A stretch of DNA of 14,770 nucleotides from Methylotenera_A sp031399315. Lineage in GTDB: Bacteria > Pseudomonadota > Gammaproteobacteria > Burkholderiales > Methylophilaceae. The position numbers and the translations under genes are program-made. Below the pieces are notes generated by a model. That model was not told the origin of the DNA. It searched no databases and saw only the letters and a list, made by a program, of their open reading frames with translations. Shown here piece by piece: positions 1 through 7,467 of this stretch. Where the stretch lies: the NCBI GenBank assembly GCA_031399315.1, contig JANNOS010000012.1:1-14770 (forward strand). The letters are read 5' to 3'. Every line of letters begins with the position of its first letter. The stretch's first letter is position 1.

Positions 1-339
1 GTTGCGCCCAAAAGCAATGCCGCTTACAACGCGTATAGTCAAGCCAAAAGTTTTGTAGCACAAGATAAATCGCGACCAGTGCCATTGCATTTACGTAATG
101 CGCCAACCAAGCTGATGAAAGCCTTGGATTACGGCAAAGAATACCGCTACGCGCATAACGAACCAGAGGCTTATGCGGCGGGTGTAGATTACTTTCCTGA
201 TGAGTTATATGAAAGTAAAATTTCGCCACCCCAGTTTTATGTACCCACACCACGCGGCTTAGAAGGTAAAATAGGCGAAAAATTAGCCCATCTTAAAGAT
301 TTAGACCGAAAAGAATTAGATAAAAAAGCCAAAAAGTAG
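1..339 (+). CDS. rarA: RarA (MgsA) replication-associated recombination protein, C-terminal part
   Basis: This is the last 112 codons of a gene that begins before the window; the frame is open from base 1 and stops with TAG at 337-339. RarA is a AAA+ ATPase related to clamp loaders that acts at stalled replication forks. Only its C-terminal helical and tetramerisation region is visible. The recognisable family signature is the stretch reading PVPLHLRNAPTKLMK followed by YGKEYRYAHNEPEAYAAG and then a Y-F-P-D/E segment. The charged tail (KELDKKAKK) is normal for the family. The ATPase motifs lie outside the window. An in-frame GTG at 79 is an internal valine codon, not the start, because family similarity continues upstream of it. 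serS follows after 9 bp, so the two are probably co-transcribed. Confidence 0.9.
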   Translation, partial: VAPKSNAAYNAYSQAKSFVAQDKSRPVPLHLRNAPTKLMKALDYGKEYRYAHNEPEAYAAGVDYFPDELYESKISPPQFYVPTPRGLEGKIGEKLAHLKDLDRKELDKKAKK

Positions 340-348
340 AGAGATTAA

Positions 349-1674
349 ATGTTAGATATTCAGCAATTAAGAAACGATTTAGATGGTGTTGTGAGTCAAT
401 TAACCAAACGTGGTTTTGCATTTGATGCTGCAAGTTTTAGTAAATTAGAAGCTGAGCGTAAAACTATACAAACCAATACTGAAGCGCTGCAAGCCAAGCG
501 TAATGCGGCTTCCAAACAAATTGGCATGCTGGCGGGACAAAGAGCTAGACTAATTGCCACTGAAGAGTTTGATCAGGTTGAGTTTAATGATTTACAGATA
601 GCACGTCACAAGGAAGAAGCCTCTACAATTAATGTCGAGTTAGATGCTTCTACTGTGCAGTTGGAACAGATTCAGGCGAAAATGCAGATGCTAATGCTAA
701 ATGTGCCCAATCTGCCGCACGAGAGTGTGCCAAAGGGTAAAGATGAAATGCAAAATGTGGAAGTGCGAAAAGTGGGCATGCCACGCACTTTTGATTTCGC
801 AATCAAAGACCATACTGATGTTGGCACGCCGCTGGGCCTAGATTTTGATATTGGCGCTAAACTCTCTGGAGCGCGTTTTACCTTAATGCGCGGCCAAATC
901 GCTAAACTGCATCGCGCTTTGGCACAGTTTATGTTGGATACGCAAACCATGCAGCATGGGTATACCGAATGCTATACGCCGTATTTGGTGAATGCAGAAA
1001 CTTTGATTGGTACAGGTCAATTACCCAAGTTTGAAGAAGATTTATTTAGCCTAAATCACAATGACAGCAAGCTCTATTTAATTCCTACATCAGAGGTTAC
1101 CCTCACCAACACCGTGCGCGATGAAATTGTATCGCTTGAAGCGTTGCCGATTAAGCTCACTGCGCATACACCATGCTTTAGAAGCGAGGCCGGCAGCTAC
1201 GGTAGAGACACCAAGGGCATGATACGTCAGCACCAATTTGATAAAGTCGAGATGGTGCAAATTGTGCATCCAAGCAAGAGTTATGAAGCGCTGGAAGAGA
1301 TGGTTGGCCATGCGGAAAATATTTTGAAAGCATTAGAGTTGCCGTATCGCGTAGTTTCACTCTGCACGGGTGATATGGGTTTTGGTGCGGCTAAAACTTA
1401 CGATTTAGAAGTATGGCTGCCCGCACAAAATACTTACCGTGAAATTTCATCTGTGAGTAATTGCGAGGCGTTTCAAGCACGTCGCTTACAAGCGCGTTTT
1501 AGAAATGAAGCTGGAAAAACCGAGTTTGTGCATACGCTGAATGGTTCGGGTTTGGCAGTAGGGCGCACCTTGGTAGCGGTGCTAGAGAATTATCAGCAAG
1601 CCGATGGTACGGTTACCATTCCTAATGTTCTAAAACCTTATATGAATGGCTTGGAGTTTATTGGCAAGCGCTAA
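349..1674 (+). CDS. serS: Seryl-tRNA synthetase
   Basis: SerS charges tRNA-Ser (and tRNA-Sec where present) with serine in the cytoplasm. At 441 residues it has the usual bacterial length. Residues about 27-115 form the long, charged, Q/K/E-rich antiparallel coiled-coil arm that grips the tRNA variable arm. The class II catalytic core follows. It shows the TSE serine-binding loop at 247-249, motif 2 starting CFRSEAGSYGRDTKG at 276-290, and motif 3 NGSGLAVGRTLVAVLENYQ at 398-416, whose arginine 406 is the ATP-binding residue. The ATG at 349 gives the canonical MLDIQQLRND start. Upstream there is only a weak purine-rich AGAGAG as ribosome-binding site, fitting translation coupled to rarA 9 bp before. 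No clear intrinsic terminator is visible in the 38 bp before the convergent mltF. Confidence 0.98.
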   Translation: MLDIQQLRNDLDGVVSQLTKRGFAFDAASFSKLEAERKTIQTNTEALQAKRNAASKQIGMLAGQRARLIATEEFDQVEFNDLQIARHKEEASTINVELDASTVQLEQIQAKMQMLMLNVPNLPHESVPKGKDEMQNVEVRKVGMPRTFDFAIKDHTDVGTPLGLDFDIGAKLSGARFTLMRGQIAKLHRALAQFMLDTQTMQHGYTECYTPYLVNAETLIGTGQLPKFEEDLFSLNHNDSKLYLIPTSEVTLTNTVRDEIVSLEALPIKLTAHTPCFRSEAGSYGRDTKGMIRQHQFDKVEMVQIVHPSKSYEALEEMVGHAENILKALELPYRVVSLCTGDMGFGAAKTYDLEVWLPAQNTYREISSVSNCEAFQARRLQARFRNEAGKTEFVHTLNGSGLAVGRTLVAVLENYQQADGTVTIPNVLKPYMNGLEFIGKR

Positions 1675-1712
1675 TTAGCAATTGTAAGTTGGCAAGTATT
1701 GATGCGCGTTTA

Positions 1713-3167
1713 TTAATTACTAACTTCTAATTGGTCAGCTTTAGCAACTTTGTAGTTATAGTTGTTAGGTGTGTAGCTTGGTTGGTTGCGCAGCAGAATG
1801 TTGTGATAGCTTCGAATCGACTCAACAAAAATGACTGGCTGACCACAGCCGCAATAGCCATATTTGGCATTCACGTAATATTTTGGATTGTTCAGCATCA
1901 CCAAAGTCTTTTTCACATCTGCCCAACTATCAGGGTTAAGTTTCAAACGCTGCGCGAGTACGCGCGCATCTTCTACGTGCGCGTAGCCAATATTGTATGA
2001 GGCCAAAGACATATAAGTGCGGTCAGGCTCTGGGACTCTACTTGGAATACTTTCTAGCATTAAATTAACATATTTTGCCCCCGCAGGAATACTTTGCTTG
2101 GGGTCTAATCTATCACTCACACCCATGCGGTCTGCGGTATCTTCTGTTAGCATCATTAAGCCTCGCACCCCTGTGGGTGATGTGTTGAAGGTGTCCCAGT
2201 GCGATTCTTGGTAGCTAATTGCTGCGAGCAAGCGCCAATCAATCCCCGTGATTTCTTGCGCTTGCTTAAAAAGGTGCGCATATTTAGGCAGCAGCGTGTT
2301 GATTTTAGAAAGAAATGTTTTAATATCCAATGGGTTAAGACGCTTTGCGTTACCGTGGTAGCGGTCAATCAGGTTGCGTAAAGTGCCGTCATCTTTTATT
2401 TTAGTGAGGAATTTATTGGCTTTTTCTAGTAATTTTGGGTCAGCATCTTTTGAAAGTGCCCATCCGATTTTTTCAGGTTCACCAATGGCAAAAGCCACCC
2501 CTAAATTGGGGTGATGATTTTGTAAATTAGCGACTAAATGGCTATCTGCAATGGTGTATTCAATTTCGCCATCAGCAACAGCCATGATTAACTCTTCAGA
2601 ATTCAGATGGTTAATCTCGTTCCAATTTAACTCAGGATTTTGTTGTTTTAATTTAGTTAAGCGCTCTACAAAGCTAGTACCCGCTGGTACAGTAATTTGA
2701 CGTCCAATAACATCTTTAATATTTTTAGGTGGTTTTTTAGTGATATCTTTGTTAAAAATGAGTTCTTGCTGCACATCTTGGTATGGCGTTGTGAAATTAA
2801 ATCTTTTTTTACGTGCTTCGGTAATCGTAATATCAGCCGCAGCAATATCCGCTTTTCCACTAAAAACAGAAGGTAAAATTTGGTCGATATGTTTTTCTAC
2901 AATGAGTTTTAACTGCGTGCCTTGATAGTTAACATCTTGATTCAGGTCATTTATAAATAACTTAGCTAAGTCATATTCAAGTCCTGCGAAGTCGTTATCA
3001 CCATTCACATAGTAAGTATTGGCACTATTGAGCGTGACAAAAGTAATAACTTTTTCGGTGTTTATGTGTTGGCTGGGTGTTTCTATAGGCGTGCTTTTCT
3101 CTTTAGGTTTATCGCAACCTATAATAAGTAGCGCGCAAGCAAACAAAATGTAACGTAATTTATACAA
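1713..3167 (-). CDS. mltF: Membrane-bound lytic murein transglycosylase F
   Basis: MltF cleaves the glycan MurNAc-GlcNAc bond of peptidoglycan, forming 1,6-anhydro products, and works in the periplasm anchored to a membrane. The 484-residue protein begins with a lipoprotein signal: basic-hydrophobic residues 1-14, lipobox IIGC at 15-18, predicted lipidated Cys18, and Asp19 at position +2. Residues about 38-272 are a periplasmic solute-binding-protein type 3 fold, the usual regulatory module of MltF. Residues about 285-460 are the SLT lysozyme-like domain, with catalytic Glu321 in SYQESHW and the family signature SPTGVRGLMMLTEDTA. PDSWADVK at 412-419 is also typical. The start is TTG at 3165-3167: an in-frame TGA lies directly before it, GAGG sits 7 nt upstream, and no ATG occurs until after residue 190. 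It lies 23 bp downstream of rpiA and is probably co-transcribed. An unusual Cys-Gly-Cys occurs at 439-441. Confidence 0.95.
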   Translation of the reverse strand: MYKLRYILFACALLIIGCDKPKEKSTPIETPSQHINTEKVITFVTLNSANTYYVNGDNDFAGLEYDLAKLFINDLNQDVNYQGTQLKLIVEKHIDQILPSVFSGKADIAAADITITEARKKRFNFTTPYQDVQQELIFNKDITKKPPKNIKDVIGRQITVPAGTSFVERLTKLKQQNPELNWNEINHLNSEELIMAVADGEIEYTIADSHLVANLQNHHPNLGVAFAIGEPEKIGWALSKDADPKLLEKANKFLTKIKDDGTLRNLIDRYHGNAKRLNPLDIKTFLSKINTLLPKYAHLFKQAQEITGIDWRLLAAISYQESHWDTFNTSPTGVRGLMMLTEDTADRMGVSDRLDPKQSIPAGAKYVNLMLESIPSRVPEPDRTYMSLASYNIGYAHVEDARVLAQRLKLNPDSWADVKKTLVMLNNPKYYVNAKYGYCGCGQPVIFVESIRSYHNILLRNQPSYTPNNYNYKVAKADQLEVSN

Positions 3168-3174
3168 TCACAGG

Positions 3175-3178
3175 CCTC
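3175..3178 (-). promoter_or_regulatory. Ribosome-binding site deciding the mltF TTG start
   Basis: GAGG on the minus strand lies 7 nt before the TTG at 3165-3167. It falls in the 23-bp gap after the rpiA stop codon. With the in-frame TGA immediately before the TTG, it leaves no other reasonable start for the lipoprotein signal peptide. Confidence 0.75.
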
Positions 3179-3190
3179 AACAAAATGGAG

Positions 3191-3883
3191 TTATTTCCAG
3201 CGTTCTTCTACTGTGCCATCGCCAGCGATTAACACTGCACTTGCTAAATGACGAAAGATGCCGTGCTCCACCACACCAGGGATGTTATTGATTAAATGGT
3301 TTAGCGCTTCTTCAGAGATTGATTTATCAAATGCCATATCCAGCACCAAACTGCCGTGTGAGCTAATAGACAAGCCATCTTTAGTCGCATTCTGTCGTAA
3401 ATCACCCGCGCCACCTGCTGCTTCGAGGCTGCGCTTGGCGGCTTTCCAAGCCATTGGCATGACTTCTATAGGAATCGCGAAATTTGTGCCGATGCGGTCA
3501 ACTAGCTTACTTTTATCTGCAACCACCAAAAACTGTTTTGCGGCTTTTGCCAGCAGTTTTTCTAATACTAAATCGTAGCCACGACCTTTTAGCAAGGTCA
3601 TGTCAGGTGTGATTTCATCTGCGCCGTCGACGTATAAATCAATCTCGGAAACTTGTGTCAGTGCGATAACATTTAAGCCCAAGCTTAGCGCTTTAATCAT
3701 GCTGACTTGCGAGCTGGCAATGGTGGTGACTTTGAGATTTTCTTCTGATTGGAGACGGGCTAGTTCTTCAATGAAGTAGTTAGCTGTTGACCCTGTGCCC
3801 AAGCCAACTAACATGCCGTTTTTAACGTATTTTGCGGCATGAATAGCGACGGCCTGTTTATCGTTAATGGGCTTATCGTTCAA
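3191..3883 (-). CDS. rpiA: Ribose-5-phosphate isomerase A
   Basis: RpiA interconverts ribose 5-phosphate and ribulose 5-phosphate in the non-oxidative pentose phosphate pathway, in the cytoplasm. The 230-residue length is normal. Visible motifs are the phosphate-binding loop GTGSTA at 29-34, DGADE at 86-90 and KGRG at 99-102. Compared with the E. coli enzyme as remembered, the key residues Asp81, Asp84, Lys94, Glu103 and Lys121 correspond to Asp86, Asp89, Lys99, Glu108 and Lys126, all with the same offset of five. The loop reads KGRG instead of the commoner KGGG, a variant I believe occurs in some proteobacteria. The start is TTG at 3881-3883, supported by AGGGGAG 7 nt upstream and by the absence of any upstream in-frame ATG, GTG or TTG before a stop. 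mltF follows on the same strand. Confidence 0.96.
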   Translation of the reverse strand: MNDKPINDKQAVAIHAAKYVKNGMLVGLGTGSTANYFIEELARLQSEENLKVTTIASSQVSMIKALSLGLNVIALTQVSEIDLYVDGADEITPDMTLLKGRGYDLVLEKLLAKAAKQFLVVADKSKLVDRIGTNFAIPIEVMPMAWKAAKRSLEAAGGAGDLRQNATKDGLSISSHGSLVLDMAFDKSISEEALNHLINNIPGVVEHGIFRHLASAVLIAGDGTVEERWK

Positions 3884-3890
3884 GATGCAA

Positions 3891-3897
3891 CTCCCCT
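3891..3897 (-). promoter_or_regulatory. Strong ribosome-binding site for the rpiA TTG start
   Basis: AGGGGAG on the minus strand, 7 nt before the TTG at 3881-3883. It is a near-ideal Shine-Dalgarno sequence and fixes the non-ATG start of rpiA. Another TTG a few bases upstream is in a different frame and soon hits a stop. Confidence 0.8.
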
Positions 3898-3927
3898 GAT
3901 TGTTTTTTATTATTAATTGAAATATGC

Positions 3928-3958
3928 TTAAATTAAGCTTTCTTCAAAAGGGTATAAT
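3928..3958 (+). promoter_or_regulatory. Probable sigma-70 promoter of mfd
   Basis: A perfect -10 hexamer TATAAT lies at 3953-3958. The best -35 candidate is TTAAAT at 3928-3933 with a long 19-bp spacer, so the -35 is weak. Transcription would start near 3965 and give a leader of about 37 nt before the mfd ATG. The -10 is convincing and the -35 is tentative. Confidence 0.55.
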
Positions 3959-3982
3959 AGGCAAATTTACACCCTAAACCAA
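3954..3982 (-). promoter_or_regulatory. Candidate divergent promoter for rpiA-mltF
   Basis: On the minus strand TTGGTT (positions 3977-3982) is followed after exactly 17 bp by TATTAT (3954-3959), which differs from the -10 consensus at one base. It would start transcription about 65 nt upstream of rpiA. Its -10 overlaps the mfd -10 on the other strand almost completely. The -35 matches the consensus at only three positions, so this is a suggestion. Confidence 0.3.
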
Positions 3983-4001
3983 GTCATTTTCAAGTACATA
4001 T

Positions 4002-7000
4002 ATGCAGTTAACCCCGCCCACACAGGGCAAAAAAAGTCGTTTTTCTTATCCTGCCAATGGCTTAGATAGCTTATCTCTAGCAACACTTTCATGTCGCTTA
4101 AAAACAACACAAAATAATCAAAAAGCGCCTCTCGTCATTATTACAGCAAGTGCTTTTGAAGCGCAGCGGCTGTTAGAAGAGATCCCTTATTTTGCGCCCA
4201 ATTCAGGTGATAAGCTAAGCGTTTATTTGCTCCCAGATTGGGAGACACTGCCTTACGATGTGTTTTCGCCGCATCCAGATTTAATCTCAGAGCGCTTGGC
4301 GACCTTATATCAAATTAGTCAAAATCAATGTGACATCGTGATTGTGCCAATAGCCACGGCATTGTTGCGTTTGCCAGCAGTTTCTTATTTGGCTGGACAT
4401 AGCTTTATGCTCAAAAAGGGGCAGCGTTTGAATTTAGAAGCGTTGCGCCACCAATGTGCACAAGCGGGCTATCATCATGTCACGCAAGTGATTTCACCAG
4501 GTGAGTTTAGTGTGCGTGGCGGCTTGCTCGATTTATTTCCTATGGGCAGTGTTTTGCCATACAGAATTGATTTATTTGATGATGAAATTGAAACCATACG
4601 CACTTTTGATATTGATACGCAGCGCAGTCTTTACCCTGTACCAGAGATTCGATTGCTGCCAGCACGCGAGTTTCCTTTAGACGAAAAAGGCATTGCAAGG
4701 TTTAGAAGCAATTTTAGAGAACAGTTTGAAGGCGATCCGCAGCGCGCAAAAATTTATAAAGATGTCAGTAAGGGCGTTGCAAGTGGCGGTATTGAATGGT
4801 ATTTGCCATTATTTTTTGATGAAACTTCGAGCTTTTTAGATTACTTACCAGAGAATACAAATTTGGTATTACATGGCAATTGCGATAAAGCCGCGCAACA
4901 GTTTTGGGCAGATGCTGCTTCGCGATATCGATTATTAGCGCACGATGCTGAGCGCCCCATATTAAAGCCAGAAGTATTATTGATTAAAGCCGATGATTTT
5001 TTTGCTAGAACACATGCTTTTCCATTACTCAATTTGGTTCAAGAGCCTGCAAAAGTTTTACCTGCATTAGAGATTGAACGCCGTGCCGAGCAACCTTTGC
5101 ATAAATTAAAAAGTTTTATTGCAAACACTAAGCAGCGTATTTTAATCACAGCAGAAAGCTTAGGCCGCCGCGAAACCATGTTGCAGCTATTTACTGAGCA
5201 TCGCTTGCAAATGCCTACTTGTGAGACTTGGCAGGAATTTAGTGATAGCCAAGCACCGCTCATGTTGGGGGTTTCGCCGCTTCATAGTGGGTTTGCCGAT
5301 GATATTGTACTGATTACAGAATCTGAGCTTTATTCAGGCACGGTGCGCCAGCAACGCCGCCGCGAGAAAGAAAAAGCCCGCAATACCGAAGGCATGCTCA
5401 AAGATTTATCTGAGTTGCACCTGGAAGACCCTATCGTGCATGAGCAGCATGGGGTAGGGCGTTACAAAGGTCTGATTAATTTAGATTTTGGTGAAGGCGA
5501 AACCGAGTTTTTGCTACTTGAATACTATGGTGACGATAAACTCTATGTGCCCGTTTCGCAACTTTTTTTAATTTCACGTTATTCGGGTGGGCCGCCAGAA
5601 AGCGCGCCACTACATAGACTTGGGAGTGGTCAGTGGGAAAAAGCCAAGAAAAAAGCACTGAAACAAATCCGCGATACTGCAGCAGAGTTGCTGAATCTTT
5701 ACGCCCAGCGTGCCGCGCGGCGTGGTCATGCGTTTACCTTAAGCTTAAAAGATTACGAAGCATTTTGTGATGGCTTTCCGTTTGAAGAAACGCCAGACCA
5801 ATTAGAGGCCATTGAAAATGTCATCAAAGATATGCAATCGGGTCGCCCCATGGATAGGCTCGTGTGTGGCGATGTAGGTTTTGGCAAGACAGAGGTCGCC
5901 TTACGCGCTGCATTTGTTGCGGTGATGGGCGGTCGGCAAGTGTCTGTGCTGGTACCTACCACATTATTGGCCGAGCAACATTATCAAAACTTTTGCGACC
6001 GTTTTGCAGATTGGCCAATTAAAGTGGCTGAAATCTCACGTTTTAGAAGCGCAAAAGAAATCACAGAAGCCTTACGTGGTTTAGCTTCTGGCGAAATTGA
6101 TATTATTATCGGCACACATCGACTTATTCAAAAAGATGTGAAATTTAAAAACCTTGGCTTGGTGGTTTTAGACGAAGAACATCGCTTTGGTGTGCGTCAA
6201 AAAGAACAGCTTAAAGCCATGCGCGCAGAGGTAGATGTGTTGACGCTGACCGCTACGCCAATACCCAGAACTTTGAGTATGGCGATGGAAGGTTTACGTG
6301 AATTTAGCGTGATTGCCACGCCACCGCAAAAACGCCTGAGTATCAAAACATTTGCGACCTATTATGGCGATGGCATTATTCATGAGGCCATGATGCGTGA
6401 ATTTAAGCGCGGTGGCCAAGTATATTTTTTGCATAATGAAGTTGATACCATTTTTGTACAGCGTGAAAAGTTAGAAAAAATTGTGCCTGAAGCACGTATC
6501 GGCATTGCTCATGGGCAACTGCGCGAGCGTGAGCTGGAGTCGGTCATGCGCGACTTTCACCAGCAACGTTTTAATGTGTTGTTGTGTACTACCATTATCG
6601 AAACGGGCATTGATATCCCGACTGCAAATACCATTATTATTAATAAAGCAGATATGTTTGGCTTGGCGCAGCTACATCAATTACGTGGCCGGGTAGGGCG
6701 CAGCCATCACCAAGCGTATGCTTATTTACTCACAGATGAGCACCGTAAAATTACCCCGCAAGCGCAAAAACGTTTAGATGCGATTCAATTACTAGAGGAT
6801 TTAGGTGCAGGCTTTCACTTGGCCATGCACGATTTAGAGATTCGCGGTGCAGGTGAGTTGTTGGGTGACAATCAAAGTGGTGAAATGCAAGAGATTGGTT
6901 TTAGCTTGTATTCGGATATGTTAAACCACGCAGTTAAACAACTTAAAGCAGGCAAAGAGCCCGATTTAAACGCGCCGCTGGGAGTCACAACGGAAATCAA

Positions 7001-7415
7001 TTTGCATGTGCCAGCCCTACTCACCAATACCTATTGCCCAGATGTGCATGAGCGGCTGGTGATTTATAAGCGCCTTGCCAATGCGAATAACGATGATGAC
7101 TTAGACACGCTGCAAGAAGAGCTGATAGACCGTTTAGGCTTGCTGCCAGAGCAAGGAGAGGCGCTCATGGCTTGCCACAGATTACGTATCGCCGCCAAGC
7201 CGCTCGGCATTATCAAAATTGATGCCAGTGACGCTGCGATTCAGCTGCAATTTAATTTAAAAGCTGACCTAGATCCAATGAAGCTGGTGAGTCTATTACA
7301 GCGTGACCGCCGTTGCCGCATGAATGGCCCAGATAAATTGCGAGTGACAGTGCAATTAGGTAATATTGCACATCGAACCGAGTTTGTGAAAACGCTGTTA
7401 AAAGAGTTTGCATAA
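4002..7415 (+). CDS. mfd: Transcription-repair coupling factor Mfd
   Basis: Mfd is a DNA translocase that binds RNA polymerase stalled at lesions, pushes it off and recruits UvrA for nucleotide excision repair. At 1137 residues it is full length. Residues 1 to about 330 are the UvrB-like UvrA-recruiting module (GEFSVRGGLLDLFPMG at 167-182). The CarD-like RNA-polymerase-interacting domain spans about 473-532 (DPIVHEQHGVGRYKG). The helicase core spans about 590-960: Walker A GDVGFGKT 623-630, DEEH 724-727, TLTATPIPRT 748-757, ETGIDIP 867-873 and QLRGRVGR 893-900. A translocation (TRG) motif region lies at about 905-960, and the C-terminal autoinhibitory D7 domain after about 1000. All motor motifs are intact. 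The ATG has no clear ribosome-binding site; a promoter lies just upstream and a hairpin terminator follows. It is convergent with the RTX gene. Confidence 0.98.
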   Translation: MQLTPPTQGKKSRFSYPANGLDSLSLATLSCRLKTTQNNQKAPLVIITASAFEAQRLLEEIPYFAPNSGDKLSVYLLPDWETLPYDVFSPHPDLISERLATLYQISQNQCDIVIVPIATALLRLPAVSYLAGHSFMLKKGQRLNLEALRHQCAQAGYHHVTQVISPGEFSVRGGLLDLFPMGSVLPYRIDLFDDEIETIRTFDIDTQRSLYPVPEIRLLPAREFPLDEKGIARFRSNFREQFEGDPQRAKIYKDVSKGVASGGIEWYLPLFFDETSSFLDYLPENTNLVLHGNCDKAAQQFWADAASRYRLLAHDAERPILKPEVLLIKADDFFARTHAFPLLNLVQEPAKVLPALEIERRAEQPLHKLKSFIANTKQRILITAESLGRRETMLQLFTEHRLQMPTCETWQEFSDSQAPLMLGVSPLHSGFADDIVLITESELYSGTVRQQRRREKEKARNTEGMLKDLSELHLEDPIVHEQHGVGRYKGLINLDFGEGETEFLLLEYYGDDKLYVPVSQLFLISRYSGGPPESAPLHRLGSGQWEKAKKKALKQIRDTAAELLNLYAQRAARRGHAFTLSLKDYEAFCDGFPFEETPDQLEAIENVIKDMQSGRPMDRLVCGDVGFGKTEVALRAAFVAVMGGRQVSVLVPTTLLAEQHYQNFCDRFADWPIKVAEISRFRSAKEITEALRGLASGEIDIIIGTHRLIQKDVKFKNLGLVVLDEEHRFGVRQKEQLKAMRAEVDVLTLTATPIPRTLSMAMEGLREFSVIATPPQKRLSIKTFATYYGDGIIHEAMMREFKRGGQVYFLHNEVDTIFVQREKLEKIVPEARIGIAHGQLRERELESVMRDFHQQRFNVLLCTTIIETGIDIPTANTIIINKADMFGLAQLHQLRGRVGRSHHQAYAYLLTDEHRKITPQAQKRLDAIQLLEDLGAGFHLAMHDLEIRGAGELLGDNQSGEMQEIGFSLYSDMLNHAVKQLKAGKEPDLNAPLGVTTEINLHVPALLTNTYCPDVHERLVIYKRLANANNDDDLDTLQEELIDRLGLLPEQGEALMACHRLRIAAKPLGIIKIDASDAAIQLQFNLKADLDPMKLVSLLQRDRRCRMNGPDKLRVTVQLGNIAHRTEFVKTLLKEFA

Positions 7416-7416
7416 C

Positions 7417-7448
7417 AAAAAAGCCAATACATTTGTATTGGCTTTTTT
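7417..7448. terminator. Bidirectional intrinsic terminator between mfd and the RTX gene
   Basis: A perfect inverted repeat has arms AAAAAAGCCAATAC (7417-7430) and GTATTGGCTTTTTT (7435-7448) around the 4-base loop ATTT. The GCCAATAC stem ends in a run of six T on the plus strand and, by symmetry, six T on the minus strand. It begins 1 base after the mfd stop and lies 19 bp beyond the RTX stop, so it can end both convergent transcripts. Confidence 0.9.
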
Positions 7449-7467
7449 AATTTGGATATGTAAAAAA

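Noticed and set aside
79..339. An 86-residue protein starting with GTG at 79.
   Set aside because: RarA similarity continues upstream to base 1 in the same frame, so this is the tail of a longer gene and not a small gene.
1675..1712. A terminator between the convergent serS and mltF genes.
   Set aside because: No GC-rich inverted repeat with a T run could be found; only a short direct repeat TTGGCAAG is visible, with one copy in the serS end.
2496..2513. Perfect 6-bp hairpin CACCCC/GGGGTG with a 6-base loop.
   Set aside because: It lies inside mltF, encodes conserved-looking residues of the solute-binding domain, and has no T run, so it is not a terminator.
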